The translations under genes were made by a program, and so were the position numbers. Shown piece after piece: positions 36,549 to 47,788 of a stretch of 64,000 nucleotides of DNA (position 1 is its first letter; the number at the start of each line of letters is the position of its first letter). Under the pieces are notes generated by a model. The model had not been told where the DNA came from. It ran no database searches and saw nothing but the letters and a program-made list of their open reading frames with translations. The stretch is from Thysanoteuthis rhombus (lineage: Eukaryota > Mollusca > Cephalopoda > Oegopsida > Thysanoteuthidae), in contig OY735227.1 of the NCBI GenBank assembly GCA_963457665.1, forward strand, positions 46,439,593-46,503,592, given 5' to 3'.

Positions 36549-36737
36549 AGATACATTGAAGAGCTCATTTTTTTCTATGATATTTTTCAACTGCCAGACA
36601 AAGCACGAAGGGCTATTCTGTATGACACAGAAGACACAGAAAAACATCTGTCACGGATTTTTCATAGAAAAAAAATCCAGAAGGATTGGTCACATATGCA
36701 TCTAACAAAAGTTTTGTCCTCAAGATTACCTATATAA
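36549..36737 (+). CDS. Unknown protein, terminal exon
   Basis: The acceptor is strong: a T-rich tract and then TCTAAACAG before 36549. The exon encodes RYIEELIFFYDIFQLPDKAR, a segment RAILYDTEDTEKHLSRIFH and a basic tail ending SSRLPI and TAA. It continues the helical, charged character of the preceding exon in phase 0. The (TA)n tract that follows 39 bp after the stop would fall in the 3' UTR. Function unknown; it could be an isolated exon pair of a longer gene or a decaying gene. Confidence 0.5.
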   Translation, partial: RYIEELIFFYDIFQLPDKARRAILYDTEDTEKHLSRIFHRKKIQKDWSHMHLTKVLSSRLPI

Positions 36738-36770
36738 ATATAGCCAAACTTTTTTTCTTTCTCTCTCTCA

Positions 36771-36775
<5 letters not shown>

Positions 36776-36846
<71 letters not shown>
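36776..36846. repeat. Long (AT)n tract, left of inverted-repeat element
   Basis: About 35 uninterrupted AT units beginning 39 bp after the stop of the unknown plus-strand gene. Confidence 0.97.
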
Positions 36847-36849
<3 letters not shown>

Positions 36850-36877
36850 CACTCTCCTCTTCTCTCTATATGTATAT

Positions 36878-37561
36878 GGTGAATTTAATAGACAATATGG
36901 AGACACGAAAGTTAGAAACTGAATTGAATTTATTCTCACACGGCAAAATATCAATGCAGATACATTCCCCTCTCCAATAGGTTAGTACAAAAATACATTA
37001 CCTACACTCTTCTAAAATTTTGGATTACCCACACACATATTCTCACAGAAAAATACCCATGCAGGTACATTTTCCCCTCGCAGGTTTCTACAAAAATTAA
37101 GTATAAAACCATCACATCTTGAAAAATAATAACAAATAAAAAATACACAGCCTACATTTTTCTAAAATCTTGGAATAGCCATACCTGTATTCACACAATA
37201 TAACAATCTAGACACACTCCCTCAACAACACACCCACAACAACGCATACTTACACACGATACATACACATATGATTTTCTCAATAACAGTCACTAGACTA
37301 AACTACATATATACACAGAAAACCCTTTTCAATTTCACTTATACGTTAATGATTTCAACGTTGACACGAAGAAATTTAGAAAAACAATGCTCTCACATGA
37401 TCTCACTGTGTCCTCTCCAAACCTTTTCATTCTCAAAATTTTATCATTTTCCCCGTTTGACTTTTGACAACGATAGCAAACACTCTCTCAAAACATATAA
37501 CGGAAAAAGCTTCAATCTAGTTTCCAAACTTTCGTGTTTCCATATTGTCATTAAATTCACC
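36878..37561. mobile_element. Inverted-repeat element between two (TA)n tracts
   Basis: The left arm (36878-36920, starting GGTGAATTTAATAGACAATA) and the right arm (37519-37561, ending CATTAAATTCACC) are inverted complements over about 43 bp. The interior holds about three degraded direct subrepeats (ATTCTCACACGG..., ATTCTCACAGAA..., ATTCACACAATA...), each with a ...TTTTCTAAAAT...TTGGA... motif. Long (TA)n tracts flank it 31 bp and about 45 bp outside the arms. No credible ORF. Confidence 0.65.
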
Positions 37562-37598
37562 TCTACGTCGGATAAATCTCATCCTTTTCCTTGCTATG

Positions 37599-37605
<7 letters not shown>

Positions 37606-37672
<67 letters not shown>
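37606..37672. repeat. Long (AT)n tract, right of inverted-repeat element
   Basis: About 33 AT units, near in length to the tract at 36776. Confidence 0.97.
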
Positions 37673-37675
<3 letters not shown>

Positions 37676-37803
37676 GATTTGGACAGGGGTTATAACTGGC
37701 TAAGGTGAAATTTTTCCTATGGGTCTGGGTGACTTTGAAGCTTCCATTATTGAATGTGTCTTAGATGTGGGTGTGAGGATATTAATGGTAGGAGTTTTGT
37801 GTA

Positions 37804-38004
37804 TTAGGGTTCTGTGTGATGAGGGTTGTTCAGTTTAGTGTTTAATCCATAATGATATAGGGTTTCAAGTTTGTTGATCCACATGTCTTCGTGTTTCTCT
37901 AGAACTTTAGTTATGTCAATTGGAGTAGTTTTTTCTATTTTTTCTATAATGGTAAAGCTATCGTATGTTGGTTTGCATGCTGTCTGAGATTGAAACTGAC
38001 GCAA
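37804..38004 (-). pseudogene. Penelope-like retroelement endonuclease fragment
   Basis: The minus frame encodes DITKVLEKHEDMWINKLETL and then YHYGLNTKLNNP before a stop. The E/D-x-x-W-I-x-K-L-x-T-L-x-P/Y-x-G-L-N pattern is characteristic of the C-terminal end of GIY-YIG endonuclease domains in Penelope-like elements. Only about 60 residues survive in the open frame; no start is needed. Family recalled from motif, not from a search. Confidence 0.55.
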
Positions 38005-38434
38005 CAGATTTAATATTCACATGGGTGAACATTCAACAGAAATGACACGAACAGCGAGTCACGACTGTTTCAAAAAATGAATAATGTATAAAATATATCA
38101 ATATACAATACACATAATACCTTATATAAAATGGCCAACTACGTGTATGACATGAACCATTTAACAAGAAATGGGGGTGGTGTTTGATCAACACTGCTGG
38201 CGTGCCATGTTAATATAACTGTTTTGTTTTTAAAATCCCCGAAACGGTTACATGGTAAACAACTGATGACCCCAACAAGTATGAATATATACATTAAAGT
38301 ATACGTAAAAAAGAGGGAAAACCCTGACGAAAATTACATAAATTGCATTGACAGATATTAGGGAAATGAGTAACCGAAGTGACACAAAAATCTTTTGAAA
38401 AAGTTAAGCGTTTAAAGTGGTAAAGCGTCCTAGA

Positions 38435-38532
<98 letters not shown>

Positions 38533-38563
38533 ATATATGTGTATGTGCGTGTATGTGTGTGTG
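38435..38563. repeat. (AC)n(AT)n(GT)n compound microsatellite
   Basis: An AC run, an AT run and a long GT run follow each other. The two outer runs are complementary, so the tract can fold as a hairpin. The run ends in a GTAT/GTGT-rich tail. Confidence 0.95.
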
Positions 38564-38599
38564 AGAGAGAGTTTAAAACTATCGATTTTTCTATTTTCT

Positions 38600-41200
38600 T
38601 GTCATTAAAGGAGTGATATTTGGCTGTTTCAATTACTGGAAATCATTGACATTGCATGTCTTTTGTGCAATCTTTATCAAACGACTAATAGCAGATACTA
38701 CACTCTAGTCGTAGAAAAGGAATCAACTTTGGCTTTGGGGCAAATTTCCCCCTTTTCACTCTCCCTACATGTGCGTTCATGTAGATTTAGTTCATTGAGA
38801 TAACTAAAGGATTTTTCTTATAAATTCAACTGTGATAATTGAGACTACGATTTCTATGTTCTCTTTAGAAATCATGATCGAAAAATGATATAGCTTGATA
38901 GACAGATTCATTCTTGTCCATAGTGTCCACAAAGGTATCAATTGGGGTTGGACAGACCTTCCAAAAGCGCTGGGATCTATAAGCTTGTTGAATAGGCAGA
39001 CCTTTAAAAGGCCTGGCTAGAAATTTGAGGGCCTGGACAAGGGCTTGCCCCCTTCAGGGACCCTCTAACATTTAGTGAGATTTGTTATTGTATGATATTA
39101 ATAGAAATGTAGTAAGCGAACAACTATTCATGAAGTTTTAGGGGTCATTCTCAAGGGACCGGGGAGATTTTAAATCACCCCCCTAGCTACGCTGCTACAC
39201 TTAAGTGACTTATTTTTGCCAATATAGAATAACAATTATTGCATAAAAGTCGAACCACATAATTTTAGGAAAAAAAACGTCTTCAACATCTGTAATTATG
39301 TACATATTTTTCGGGCTGTTTTCTTCATTTTGGTTCATTTCTTGAACCCAGCGTTTCAGCCGCTGTACCCTATCGTGGTCTTAAAGTGATAAATGGGTAT
39401 TCTTTCGGAAGCTAGAACGGGCGACTATCGTAGCGATCGGTCGGGATGTGCTCATTCCATTGTCTTTTTGGCACGGGGCAGCAGGGGGCATTGGGGGGCA
39501 TCGGGGGCAGCTGTGTGCCCTCTATGAAAAAAAGGAAGGTGTACTGAATGAAATATTTATTTCTAATCACCAACCGAATAAAAATCTCCTCATAACTGCA
39601 AAGTCAATTTCACCATAAAATAGAATTTCTGAATTACTCAAGTTCTCCGGCATGGGCAGTTTTTGCATTCGTTGCTTTGAACAGAAATTCAAGTTTTGCT
39701 TAGTGAATAAGATATTTTAGTGGTTATCTCTGTGTTGCCAAATATGGTTCGTTATTTATAACGATATCGATTTCGCCTTTCGATTTTCAACTGAAAACCA
39801 CTAACTGGATGAAGGGTTGGTGAGCCATGGAATACGAAAAAATGTCTCTGCATGAACCCGATCAAAAACTCACGTATTCCGTTTGAGACAGCTCAGTGTT
39901 AAAACTGACCATTTTCCAGCTAGATTTGGCTGATTTTCCACCTAATTTATCCGATAAAAAACTATCCATAAGGATAATCCCTTATCTGAATAATTCAAGA
40001 AGAAAATATCTGTAATTTCACTTAAAACGCAACTCTTTTTGAGCAAAGATATTTTTTCAAGAGTAACAGATCAACATTTCAGCTAAGGATTAGTACTTTT
40101 TTTATTCTTATAGCGTAATGATTAAAAGAAACTATTGTATAATGTTCACTGTATTTTGTAATGACATATAATTTCCGTTATGTTCTGAACAGTAAGACTT
40201 ACACAGTTTAAATTATGTGCAGGGACCCTTTCTCGCCAATTTACAACTGTACCTTTTCCCGTGCAAATGAAAAAGTAAAGCAAGCAAATTAAAAAATACA
40301 AGCAAATTTTAAAAATAAATAAGGGAGACTATAATTAGCATTTGATAGTCACCTCTCAGACAAAAAGTATAGACATACACGTGGCGCATTATATAAGTAG
40401 ATACATCGAGGTCAGATCAAGAAAAGTGCCAGAGTGTTATGTTGATGAAGTTGGCATGTCGTCTTGAAGAAGGAGCTGATATAGTCGTAGAAAAAGAAGA
40501 TAAGATTGTTTGAATGAATGAGGAAAAGAGGGAAGGGGTAGACAAAAACAGCGTCGAATTAACTATACTGCTGAAGTATTAGATACTACGGGCCCCGCAA
40601 TTTCTAGGACCCTGCACCAAATGCTGGAAAGCTATCGATGATTCTACACTTGTTCTTTTAATACAGTATTATATTATGAACGACGACAGGGATTTTGAAA
40701 TGAGCGAGTTTAAACATTATCACGTATTTCAGCAGGAATTGATGGGAGTGTGGTATATACGTTATAAACATAAATAAATACAATGGTATTTGAAACTGAA
40801 GTCACAGCCGCGGCACAAAGATTAAATCGAAAACAAAATACTGACTGATATGTCAGACATTTGTTGTATCATCCAGCTGTATAACAAATGACAAAAATAA
40901 CTACATCGCAAGTAAAAAAAAGTATTTGTTCATTATTTTGATATCTATGTGTATTTTCCTTATTTGGAATCCTCTTCATAACTTATGCTACAGGTCCTCA
41001 ACACAAGCTCAACTCGACACTGGACAAAAGTGGAAATACGTAAAGATCACAGGCACAAAATAGGAAAGGAAATATAAATAGGAAAAAATAGATCTTTTTT
41101 CCTCTGAAGCAGTGACAGTGACGATCGATTTAAAAAAATCAACAAAAAGACAACGAAATCCGTCTGACTGAGAAAGTAAAGACCTTGGCCGAGTCATTTC
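38600..41200. other. Gene-free stretch
   Basis: AT-rich sequence with one reverse-oriented copy of a dispersed retroelement-like motif (about 39345-39395) and a G-rich patch (39478-39515). No convincing coding exon or RNA gene was found. Confidence 0.55.
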
Positions 41201-41210
41201 AGTCAATATT

Positions 41211-41749
41211 AGAGACCGTCAACCGAAAGAGTTACCAAAAACTGTCAACATAGGTTTCTTCAGTTTTCAAATGGGTCTGGCTGGTTATGTAGGCTATGTA
41301 GGTATGCATAAGCGTATGGTGACTCTTTGGTTGAGGGGATAGAAGGCTCGATTTGCCCGAAAATTTACTCTGTTTTTCTTTGCTGCCCCTTTGACCCCTG
41401 GCTCGTACGCCTATATATGTATGTGTTGTGCACATAGGCAATACCAATGGAGCTTGAGGGCTGAACATTTATCTCTTATTATGTTTTGAAAAAATTATTT
41501 TTATTTAAAGTCTCATCCTAAATAGGCTTTTAATGGGGGTCATTTGCATTGTATGTTCATGTTAAATTGGTGCCTTAGTTTGTATCCAGCAGCATTCATA
41601 CTTGTTTTTTGAAAATGCAGTCTTTCTTTTAGTAATCCCTATCTAACAATGGCCCCGAGAAGTAGTTTATTCATCGATTTTCCATTTTTTAAAATGATCA
41701 CCCCCAGCACGACATGTTGCCAAAAGACGTAGGTCATGTGACGGTTTAT
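41211..41749 (-). mobile_element. GAAACCGTCA-type transposon, copy 4
   Basis: The 539-bp element runs from AGAGACCGTCA to TGACGGTTTAT, the reverse complement of copies 1 and 3. It has the CTGTCAACATAGG block after the left end and the AAATGATCACCCCCAGCACG block before the right end. It is longer than the other copies because the interior carries extra sequence. Confidence 0.75.
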
Positions 41750-42236
41750 GTTGGGTGACTAACCAGACCTGTTTCTTTTCTTCACTGTCAATTAGAACTT
41801 TCATCAGCAGCTGTTGACTTTCAGGTGAGGAGCGAAACGAAGAAGTAACGACCTAATTATTTCAAGCTATTCCTCTATTTCAATGTCGTTCACCCGCGAC
41901 TTGACTTTCTTCTGTTTTTGATCATGAAAAAATCACGAATAAACTCATTTTAAGCATTTTTTCCCCTAATTCATGCAATCTGAAGATCTAAAAAATATAC
42001 AGAGAAAACTTGGAGTAGCGAAAAAATTACAAGAAAAATTCATTAGAAATTTTGTAGTTTACATAAAGTTAGCAAATAACAGTCATAGAATTAGATTACT
42101 AAGAATATGTTCACCTCAATTTTTTTTTTCAAGTATAGAACAATCTGACCAAATAAAGTTATCCACCCTTCTAGTTTCATTCACCCCTCAAGCTTCATTC
42201 ATCCCTCTAGTTCCAGTCATCCCCAAATAATTTCAC

Positions 42237-42428
42237 TCAGCCATTGGATGAATCATTCCCCAGTTTAAGAAGCGCTGTATTGGCCTCTTCAGATGTAATC
42301 ATCATTAAAGTTTTGCTGTCGAAGCGAAAACCATTCCCACATAAGTAGATTTTGTCGACTGTAACTCGTTTGTTGTTGGTGAACAGATCGAATAAAATGG
42401 TAATGAGTGGTATAAGACTCGTTAACAA
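42237..42428 (-). pseudogene. Possible Penelope-like reverse transcriptase remnant
   Basis: The minus frame reads SLIPLITILFDLFTNNKRVT and then VDKIYLCGNGFRFDSKTLM. This recalls the SL(F/Y)T-x-I-P ... I-x-x-LF region of Penelope-like reverse transcriptases, but the catalytic block is absent and the frame ends quickly. A weak call; the overlapping 138-codon frame on the same strand may be chance. Confidence 0.2.
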
Positions 42429-43019
42429 TGGTAACTGATAATGCTAGAAAAGGGGAAACTCTGGAAGATCTGTGTCTTCCAGATTGGATAAATGTTACAG
42501 TTAATAGAAAAGAGACCAATAGACAATGTTTTGGAGACTTATCGTGCTTGAGAATGGGGAAATTTTTGGAAGATATATAATAACGCAGATATTTAATGGA
42601 TGTGTTCCAAATCATGACACGTCTTATGCAAAAAAGAGGCTTTTTTTCTAATGGAAGTTCCTCCAATTGGAACGTTCTGGCCATCCAAAAGTAGGGGAAC
42701 CTCATGTGGATTTAGTGAAAATATATGGTCTTAAGAATATTCTCGAAAAAGATTTTAGATTGAAACTATTTGAACTATCTGTAGTGGACTCATTTATCTG
42801 ATGTGAATAACATAAGATTATTTCACAGCCGTTCTGGCAAGAGACTGTATGCTAACCATTTACTTATCCATAATCTATATCTATTCATATTTATCTATCT
42901 TTCTTAGACTCTAACACCAGAACGCAATGCGTCTAATTAAGTGGCTATCATTTTTAATTTCACATGTTCGTAACTATTTTCGATTACATATTTCCGGGTA
43001 ATGTTTCATTTTTTCACAA

Positions 43020-43440
43020 TTTTCGCATGATTCTCTCTTATGTATGTTGCATGGTTCTCAGTTAGAGGGTTAGTCTTTTGGTTAGGTTCCTACCGGGAGG
43101 ATACATTGGTTCTATACCCTTCTTTCTGGGACTAATGGGATTCTCTTGTTCTTAGAAGGCTGGGCTACCTCTACCGAAATCTTGCCAACCTAGAATGATT
43201 CTTTGTCTGATTTCTTCTTCTTTTGTGGATTTCATGGAGATTCGTTGTCCCAAGTAGATGAAATGCTCTCCTTTCTCCAGCTCTGCGATTTCGATTTCAT
43301 TACTTTTCCATTTTTCACAATGGGAATTGTCACTTTGTTCTGCTGGCTTTCCATTTCTCCTCATTTTCAAGCTTTCATTTTCCATCGTGTCTTTCATCTT
43401 GATTGTTTATAGCGTTCAAAGGATTTTTAGTGTTACGAGA
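43020..43440 (-). pseudogene. LINE reverse transcriptase fragment, copy 1
   Basis: The frame from 43397 contains ELEKGEHFIYLGQRISMKST and then KEEEIRQRIILGWQDFGRGS, the late reverse transcriptase region of an RTE/jockey-like non-LTR element (pattern x-x-F-x-Y-L-G-x-x-I, then I-x-x-R-I-x-x-G-W). The sequence continues past a stop and deletion into an AACCTAACCAAAAGAC block also present in the 57-kb copy. It is interrupted and inactive. Confidence 0.72.
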
Positions 43441-43775
43441 CACTTCATTTCATCCAAGTGCCCTAACCAACTCTCTTGTAAAATTGTTATTTAGCTTTTC
43501 CAAATTGTTTTTGTTGACTGTATTTTCCAATAATTTTTATAGCTAACTCTGTTAGTATGTAAATTGTTGCTGAAATAAAATTGAATTGAATTATACTTCA
43601 CCAAATCCAACAGAAATTTTTTCTTGTTTTGTCAATCAAGCAAGTATTTGATTACGTGTACTTGTTGTTACTCTCCAAGAAGCAGACGATACTTTACTAA
43701 TTAGCCAATTGATTCAATGACAAGAATGCCAAGACGATTGGAACTGATACATTTGTTAATGTTGACATTTTTTTC

Positions 43776-44152
43776 AGAAACCGTCAACTAAAACTGTCAA
43801 CATAGGTTCTCTCAGTTTTTTGGTGATTCTGGCTGGATGGCAATATACGTGTCACGAATTGAATTAGAGGGATAAAATTTAAACAGTTACTCCTTATTTA
43901 GTCAAAAAAATCTGTTCCACCCCAAAAATGACGGGGGTCAATTTACAATGAAAGCTCATTATAAACTGGCCCCATACTTTACGCTTATTTATGTTGTTTT
44001 TTTTTAAATTTTTTATTCGAACTTTTTTAATGATCTAACAAAACAATAACGAGAGAAGTAACTTATTTATTGATCATTCATTTTCCAATTTTTTAATTGA
44101 TCATCCCAAGCACAGCATGCTGCCACAAAACATAGGTCGCATGACGGTTTCT
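43776..44152 (-). mobile_element. GAAACCGTCA-type transposon, copy 5, intact terminal repeats
   Basis: The 377-bp element has perfect 11-bp terminal inverted repeats: AGAAACCGTCA at 43776 and TGACGGTTTCT at 44142. The interior is collinear with copy 4 (ACTGTCAACATAGG, GGTCAATTTACAATG, AATTGATCATCCCAAGCAC). It has no ORF. This copy best defines the family ends. Confidence 0.82.
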
Positions 44153-44896
44153 ACTGAGTGACCAACAAGATTTATGCGGGTTTTTTTTACGTCAGTAGAA
44201 AAATCGTTTTCTTCGACCTTTTGCAATGACGTTCAGTATCATTCTTAGATTGTAAGAAAGTGTTTTCAGACTCAAAATTCAAAAAATGATCACGTTTTGA
44301 TTTCATCCGTCAAGAATGGTTGTTTCTCAAGAGCTTCGACAATTACATCTGTTTCCTTTGATTGTTAACGCTAAAATACAATTGGGGTAATCGTTCAATT
44401 CCTCCCCACCACATCTAGTATTTACGATGTTACTGAATAAGCGATCACTGACGTGAAAAAAAAGTTTTGATGTATCTATTTGTTAGATGTAGTAAAGATT
44501 CAAATTCAACTCTCGAAAATCGAGAAATCTTCACTCCAACGAGTAATTCTTCAACGATAACTCTTTCAACATCTTCATGCGAAAGTTTTCGTCAAAATCA
44601 TCTTCAGAGAGAAGGAAAGAGAGTGTCCGGCCGTAAAGGCTGGGGCTAGAAGCGTATCCAGCTAGTGGTGCTGGAGCCAGTGAGCACTGGACCATGTGCG
44701 TCAAGGGGTTTCATAGGGGTCGTCAGAGGAAATGACGTTTTGGATATCTAGCTAAGAAAAGAGTTTCGTACTAAATTGCTAACTAAAAGTATAGGGGGCA
44801 CTACAGTAGCTTCAATTTTACCGGTTAAATACAATATATGATCCAATAATATCTTTACTAAACCCTAGATCATAAAAATAACTATTTCCCCATGAT

Positions 44897-45046
44897 TAAC
44901 GTATATTTTGACGTATAAGACGATCTTAATTTCAGTCTGAATTTCATGATTTTAGTTCAATTTGTATCCGGCTTATAAGACGACCCCTTTTGGAGGGTTG
45001 TTTCCGTATGCTCCAAGGGTCGTCTCACCTGCCATAATATACGTTA
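44897..45046. mobile_element. Short MITE with TAACGTATATT ends
   Basis: The 150-bp element starts TAACGTATATT and ends AATATACGTTA, a perfect 11-bp inverted pair. Beyond it, the arms keep a partial match (ATAAGACGA against TCGTCTCAC), including a repeated internal TATAAGACGA motif. No ORF. Confidence 0.7.
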
Positions 45047-46281
45047 TTTTATTCCGTTAGATGAAGTATTGAAAACTGTTGAATTAATTTTGACCACTAT
45101 CGACCTGCAGCTTTATTTTTAAGTTTTTTTGTTTTTTTTAAAATCCTGATCCTGGCTGATAACTCTCTACCGGAGAAATGACCGCCCAGGTTGAAGTTGT
45201 AATGAAAAAACAACTTGAAATGGAAATGAAGGTCAATAATAGTAAAAATTAATGGGTCATTTTTCCGTAATTATACACGAAATATTTATTTTTTGTAAAC
45301 AAAGAATATTTTTACTAGTTAACGATTTGGTCATCATATTTTTTTTTTAAAAACAAAGCATTGGCGAAATCAATGATAAACGTCACGTATTTTGACGTCA
45401 CGTCTAAAAATAAATAACACCATTCTTTAGCAATTTTTTCATGGACGAAAATGTATCAGGCTTGACACTTAAAACTTATCAGTAATGTAATTTGACCTTC
45501 TAAGCTATTTCGAGAAAAAGTAATTTGTGCGCAGAAATATTTATACTTTTCCATTATTACAGAGTAAACTAACATTTTAGACTTGTTGGTAATGAATACT
45601 GGTGTATATTCAACGATTTTATGATTACTTAATTATGGATACAGGAATACTTTGATAGTGCAGTTAAGGATTTCCGTATGAAATAATGTAACTGAGCATA
45701 AGTTGCAAAAAAAAAAAAGCTTACACAAAATTATAATGATAACTTGAACAGTGCAGTTTTGAACAGTACGGAGAATTTTGAAACGAATTAATCGCTCTAA
45801 TCAAGGTATAACGGTAATTAATGAATAAAGAAAGGAAGAGAAAGATAAAAATCAAGGCTGATAAATATTGAATGAAGTTATAATGTGTACCTAACAAAGA
45901 AAGGAAGCTGAATTTATTTGACAACTAGAACCGGCGCGTACGTTGGGTAAACCTAGGCAATCGCCTGGAGCGTAAAGGTCCTGGGGCGCACTCCAAACTG
46001 AAAAATATTGTCGTAAGAATTCAAGCGGGGATGCAAATTTCAAGTCTCCCCAAGGACGCATGGAACCCTTGCGCAAATTCTAAGTATCTCCCAGGGAGCA
46101 TGAAACCCTTGCACCGGTCCTATTGACATGCAATAACAACGAAATTGAAAGGAGTGTGAGGGCGGAAAATCTCATGTTTCTACAATAAACATTAAGGACA
46201 AGGGTGAGTCCGGAGAGATAAATAAATAGATTGATATAAATGTCAGAACACATGAATAACCAAAACCCAGCAACAGAGAAT

Positions 46282-46430
46282 ACACTGACCTGTTATAGGT
46301 CCTTTCCCGGGATTCTCCTGTCTCGTAAAATAACCATATAGGCGACAGGCACCCGAAATGGTGTCAAACACTTCACCATTTTCGCTTACGGCACACAGGT
46401 ATAACCAAGCAGTCACCCATATCAGTACCA
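46282..46430 (-). CDS. Possible exon of unknown protein
   Basis: The minus frame reads VLIWVTAWLYLCAVSENGEV, DTISGACRLYGYFTRQENPG and KGPIT, and then reaches a good donor (ACAG|GTCAGT). The frame has no ATG. It begins after an in-frame TAG that could belong to an acceptor (GAGCCTAG), but the pyrimidine tract is poor. A neighbouring exon was not found. It may equally be part of a dispersed repeat. Confidence 0.2.
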
Positions 46431-47047
46431 ACTAGGCTCGTCGTTGCTCAACGTACGAGAACTGTTGTATCCAACATGATTTGGTCGTTCGTACGTAAGC
46501 AAATGGGGCGACAAATTAACACGGTAATCGAATCTTTTCTCAGCCCGGGTTTTTTGTTTTTTTTAATCATTTTTTTTTTATACACACGCAAACTGACAAT
46601 GGGTGACAAATCTGCATGTATTCAAATCAATAATTATTTACTAAGCTTACTTTACTTAAGCCGAGGACTCCGATTAGTCTGGCACAAAGCTAAAGGTATG
46701 AGAGGGCTGCCACAGAGATTTTGCAAATGTACCCAGAGCTTAGACCCAAACGTACCGAATTTATATAAAAGTACCAAATAAAGAAAACCATGTTAAATAC
46801 CAACATATGAAAAGGAATTTAACATATTTAACTCTAACAATAAAAAAAACTGTTCCATTTTAATTTTTGTTTTCTATGCATGAAGTGTTTTCTTTTATCT
46901 TATTCAACAGTTTTTCAAAAATGTCCCAATTTTTCGAGTAAAGAAAGTGAAATGAAATATATCTTGCTCAACTATTATATAAAATGAAAAATTGAAACGA
47001 AATTAGCTGGTCTGTGGTAGCCAGCAATGATCGAACTCATTACAATA

Positions 47048-47085
47048 CTAGTTTTACAGACTTTATCAATAGTCTGTAAAACTAG
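47048..47085. repeat. Perfect 15-bp stem-loop
   Basis: CTAGTTTTACAGACT and its exact complement AGTCTGTAAAACTAG are separated by the 8-nt loop TTATCAAT. There is no poly(T) run to suggest termination, and the role is unknown. Confidence 0.8.
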
Positions 47086-47732
47086 CTCGCGAACCACGAT
47101 TCAACAGCAAGATGGGTTCAAAATATTCACACAGCTCACCATAGACTGGCACAAGGCCAAAAATGTGAGCCTCTTAATTGGGCTGCAATTGTTTTCTGAC
47201 TATCAAAGAGTTGATGAAACATTAGAACTTGCCGAAATATATAGATAAGCAAAAATGTGGAAAAATTAGGTATTCGAATGTTTTGCATCGTTCGGGTGAT
47301 ATTTTTTTTTTCAATTTTAAGGATTGAAAATGATAGTTTATTGTAAAAGGAAATATTACAAAAAGAATTAGAGGAATTGGAAAATAATACATACTTCAAT
47401 GGGAATAAATACACACAAAAAAATGAAAAGGTTTTACTCATATCTGAAGATTAGGACAATGGTAAAAAAGAAAAGGAAACGAGATATCAATCTAAAGGGA
47501 GGCAGAGATAGAGACATACCTGTCATTAAGTGGTTCGTATTCTATGGTAACTCTGGGATCCATTTTAGTTGTTGTAGCGAGTGATGAATTTGAATCGAAT
47601 GAAGTCGTAATCTATTCAATTAACAAACTGATAATTCAAACATCAGAACTTACTTTTATATGGAAATTCTGAGCTGGTTAAAAACTTCCATTTTGCCATG
47701 GTTTATTCCACAGACAGCTCTCAGTAAATTCC

Positions 47733-47788
47733 CCAGCTTTTTACTGGATTCTGATTGGCTAGCCAATGAAATTCCTGAAAAAAGCTGG
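47733..47788. repeat. Loop-free inverted repeat with CCAAT motifs
   Basis: Two 28-nt arms meet at GGCT|AGCC. The left arm begins CCAGCTTTTTACTGG and the right arm ends CTGAAAAAAGCTGG, with 5 mismatches in 28 positions. The centre contains ATTGGCTAGCCAAT, a pair of opposed CCAAT boxes. A further direct copy of the right arm begins at 47816 (GGCCAATAAGAATCCTGCAA). It could be a small transposon end, a cruciform or a regulatory site. Confidence 0.75.

Noticed and set aside
36730-38608. ORFs rich in Tyr-Ile, His-Thr or Cys-Val repeats
   Set aside because: They are translations of (AT)n, (AC)n and (GT)n tracts.
41232-41468. Minus-strand ORF of 78 codons
   Set aside because: It lies wholly inside the GAAACCGTCA-type transposon copy 4.
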